From Salinibacterium sp. (lineage in GTDB: Bacteria > Actinomycetota > Actinomycetes > Actinomycetales > Microbacteriaceae), in assembly GCA_004297555.1 (NCBI GenBank), contig SCSV01000289.1:1-6217 (forward strand): DNA of 6,217 bases, given 5' to 3'. This document shows positions 4,983-6,217 of the stretch, in pieces. Made by a program: the position numbers and the translations under genes. The notes below the pieces were generated by a model. That model saw nothing but the letters and a program-made list of their open reading frames with translations. It searched no databases and was not told where the DNA came from. Every line of letters starts with the position of its first letter. Position 1 is the stretch's first letter.

Positions 4983-5423
4983 ATGCACTTCTCTTGGAGG
5001 GATGGCGTCAGCGACGCCGCACAAGCCGACCTAGACCGCATCCTCGACGCGGGACTAGAAGTTGCCCGCAAGGAGCTAGATAAGTCGAGTGAGTTCGACC
5101 CTTTCGCCCTGTTCACTGACGGAGACGGTGGACTGCTCTCGGTCAAGCAAGACATGGGCGCGTTCGGCAAGCACCCCGACTCGGTCGCGATCATCAATGA
5201 TGCGAATGCCAAGCTCAAGAAGGTCAGCGTTTCGGCTCGCTGCACCGCTCTCGTCGTCAATACCCGCCTCAGTGCCGAGAAGACCGACGCGATCGAAGTG
5301 CATCTCGAACACCGCGAAGGCACGGCACTGCTCGTGTTGCTCCCTTACAAGCGCAAGTTGACGGGCAAAGTCGACTTCGGCGACCTCAAGGCGTTCATCT
5401 GCATGCCTGAGGTCTGGGGTTGA
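4983..5423 (+). CDS. Conserved-looking small cytoplasmic protein of unknown function
   Basis: A 146-residue soluble protein that I cannot place in a named family. It has no signal peptide or membrane span. A charged, probably helical N-terminus (about 8-37) is followed by FDPFALFTDGDGGLL (38-52), which reads like a beta-hairpin. Further probable strands are ALVVNTRL (89-96), DAIEVHLEHREGTALLVLLPY (101-121) and a short C-terminal strand ending in MPEVWG. The LEHREG-x-ALLVLLPY stretch, with alternating charge and hydrophobicity, looks like a folded core and would be a good search probe. The ATG at 4983 lacks a Shine-Dalgarno but sits 6 nt after a -10 hexamer. A strong TTGGAGGG at 4994-5001 precedes an ATG at 5002 that is out of frame and encodes only about ten codons. 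The next gene starts inside this gene's stop codon. Confidence 0.8.
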   Translation: MHFSWRDGVSDAAQADLDRILDAGLEVARKELDKSSEFDPFALFTDGDGGLLSVKQDMGAFGKHPDSVAIINDANAKLKKVSVSARCTALVVNTRLSAEKTDAIEVHLEHREGTALLVLLPYKRKLTGKVDFGDLKAFICMPEVWG

Positions 5424-6016
5424 GACTCCCTCTCGCAGCACTCGGCCTCGGCGTTGCCGCGGTTACCCTCTCAGGCTGTATGCCGGCGAGCCCCGCAGCC
5501 TCACCGGCACCGACCGTCACGGTCACCGCAGGCCCTTCGGCCGACTACGGTTTCACCTTCTTCGAGCAAGCCCAGATGGGCGCGACCTTCGCCGAAATGA
5601 GCGACCAGTTGCACTACCCTGTGGGCGGCGGGGACGGCTGCCCGTGGTATGGCGCCCTATGGAATTCCGACCTCGCATCCACCTATGCCTTCACCGATTC
5701 GCACCACCCGACGCACGGTGCGACTTTCTTCTACACGAGCCGCGGGCTGGCCGCCGATGACGCGTCGTTCCCCCGCAATGCCGAGGGCGTTGGCGTCGGC
5801 AGTACTCAAGCGGAGATCCTCGCCGCGTACCCCGCTGCCGTTGTCGGATCAGTGGATGACCTGGGCGCGGGCCACATCGTCACCATCACGGTCGACGACC
5901 CCGACAGCGATTCGAAATACGTCTTCGGCATTTCAAGTGGTTCGGCGGTAGTAGACCTGCTCGAGTGGGGCCCTGGCGCGGGCACTCAATGGAGCCACCT
6001 CTGCACCGGATTCTGA
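5420..6016 (+). CDS. Putative lipoprotein of unknown function
   Basis: This 198-residue exported protein has a short basic N-terminus, a hydrophobic core (3-17) and the lipobox LSGC with Cys20, so it should be lipidated and anchored on the outer face of the membrane. A low-complexity Ala/Pro/Thr/Ser linker (22-40) leads to a globular part. That part has FTFFEQAQMGATFAEM (45-60), a GCPWYG with Cys74, YVFGIS (167-172) and a C-terminal WSHLC with Cys195. The two mature-domain cysteines could form a disulfide. No named family was recognised. The TTG start at 5420 overlaps the upstream stop in TTGA, with GAGG (5409-5412) 7 nt before it, so translation is probably coupled to the upstream gene. No clear terminator follows. 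Confidence 0.85.
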   Translation: MRLPLAALGLGVAAVTLSGCMPASPAASPAPTVTVTAGPSADYGFTFFEQAQMGATFAEMSDQLHYPVGGGDGCPWYGALWNSDLASTYAFTDSHHPTHGATFFYTSRGLAADDASFPRNAEGVGVGSTQAEILAAYPAAVVGSVDDLGAGHIVTITVDDPDSDSKYVFGISSGSAVVDLLEWGPGAGTQWSHLCTGF

Positions 6017-6092
6017 TTCGCGCTTGACGCTGGCGTCGGCCCGGCAGCGGGGGGACAATTAGCAGCAGGTAGTACTCACGCTGGGAGTTCCC

Positions 6093-6217
6093 ATGCCTGT
6101 TTTCGCGGTTGTCGCACTCACGGTCGCGGCTGCGCTCCTCCTGACTCTGGTGCTCGCTTCCGTGCGGGTCGTTAAGCAATATGAGCTAGGGGTCGTGCTT
6201 CGATTCGGACGCCTGCA
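6093..6217 (+). CDS. Slipin/stomatin-like SPFH (band 7) membrane protein, N-terminal fragment
   Basis: The first 41 residues are in the window. A single hydrophobic segment (about 2-24) is followed by VRVVKQYELGVVLRFGRL (24-41), the recognisable entry into the SPFH/band 7 domain of bacterial slipins. These proteins form oligomeric scaffolds in the cytoplasmic membrane and are often linked to membrane-microdomain organisation and to NfeD-type partners, none of which can be seen here. The ATG at 6093 is supported by GGGAG (6083-6087) with a 5-nt gap. A TTGACG at 6024-6029 could be a -35 element, but I see no -10 at the right distance. The gene runs off the window's right edge. Confidence 0.88.
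   Translation, partial: MPVFAVVALTVAAALLLTLVLASVRVVKQYELGVVLRFGRL

Noticed and set aside
5002..5034. Small ORF after the strong TTGGAGGG Shine-Dalgarno at 4994-5001
   Set aside because: It encodes only about ten codons with no recognisable content and lies inside the better supported gene at 4983, in another frame.
4552..5034. Long overlapping open frames on both strands in the M23 upstream region (up to 160 codons)
   Set aside because: They are rich in Arg, Pro and Ser, as expected of shadow frames in GC-rich DNA. They lack ribosome-binding sites and recognisable motifs, and they run into genes on both sides.
6017..6060. Intrinsic terminator after the lipoprotein gene (GACG-CTGG-CGTC at 6026-6037)
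   Set aside because: The stem has only 4 bp and no T-tract follows. A -35-like TTGACG overlaps it but lacks a matching -10, so neither a terminator nor a promoter is called.

Overview
The window is high-GC (about 60 % or more by eye) and gene-dense, and the protein types point to an actinobacterium, most likely Microbacteriaceae. The pointers are an actinobacterial-type PspC protein, a secreted M23 endopeptidase with a CxxC before its first zinc ligand, a fused two-domain ECF ATPase, frequent GTG/TTG starts and a leaderless start. The family placement is an inference from style, not from a database match.

Minus strand, about 1-4597. Read in the direction of transcription, this strand holds a secreted M23 peptidase (4597-3926), a PspC-domain membrane protein (3869-3657), a DUF1697 protein (3654-3121), a TPP riboswitch (3110-3022), and a tightly packed ECF-type vitamin transporter. 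The transporter consists of a YkoE-type S component (2973-2359), a fused double ATPase (2356-869) and an EcfT/YkoC transmembrane protein (872-90). The start of a P-loop kinase (97 to beyond the window edge) follows it. The last four genes are separated by 2 nt or overlap by 4-8 nt, so they look like one translationally coupled operon. The riboswitch sits 10 nt after the DUF1697 stop codon and ends about 50 nt before the ykoE start. Its expression platform can be read from the sequence as two mutually exclusive pairings, which suggests translational shut-off when thiamine pyrophosphate is plentiful.

Intergenic region 4598-4982. This 385-bp divergent region lies between the M23 gene and a plus-strand gene. 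It holds an 8-bp direct repeat with an 11-bp period, an odd-length inverted repeat and several short hairpins, two of which would fall in the M23 leader RNA. A -10-like hexamer is placed so that transcription would begin at the ATG of the plus-strand gene.

Plus strand, 4983-6217. A small cytoplasmic protein of unknown function (4983-5423) overlaps a TTG-started lipoprotein of unknown function (5420-6016) by 4 bp. The beginning of a stomatin/slipin-type membrane protein (6093 to beyond the window edge) follows.

Working together, the transporter module should import thiamine or its pyrimidine precursor under feedback from intracellular TPP. The M23 enzyme and the membrane/lipoprotein genes look like envelope maintenance functions. 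No mobile element, CRISPR array, tRNA or rRNA was seen. Nothing here looks like a wholly new system. The most interesting items are the legible riboswitch switch, the kinase coupled to the thiamine transporter, the repeat-bearing M23 control region and the unknown protein/lipoprotein pair.
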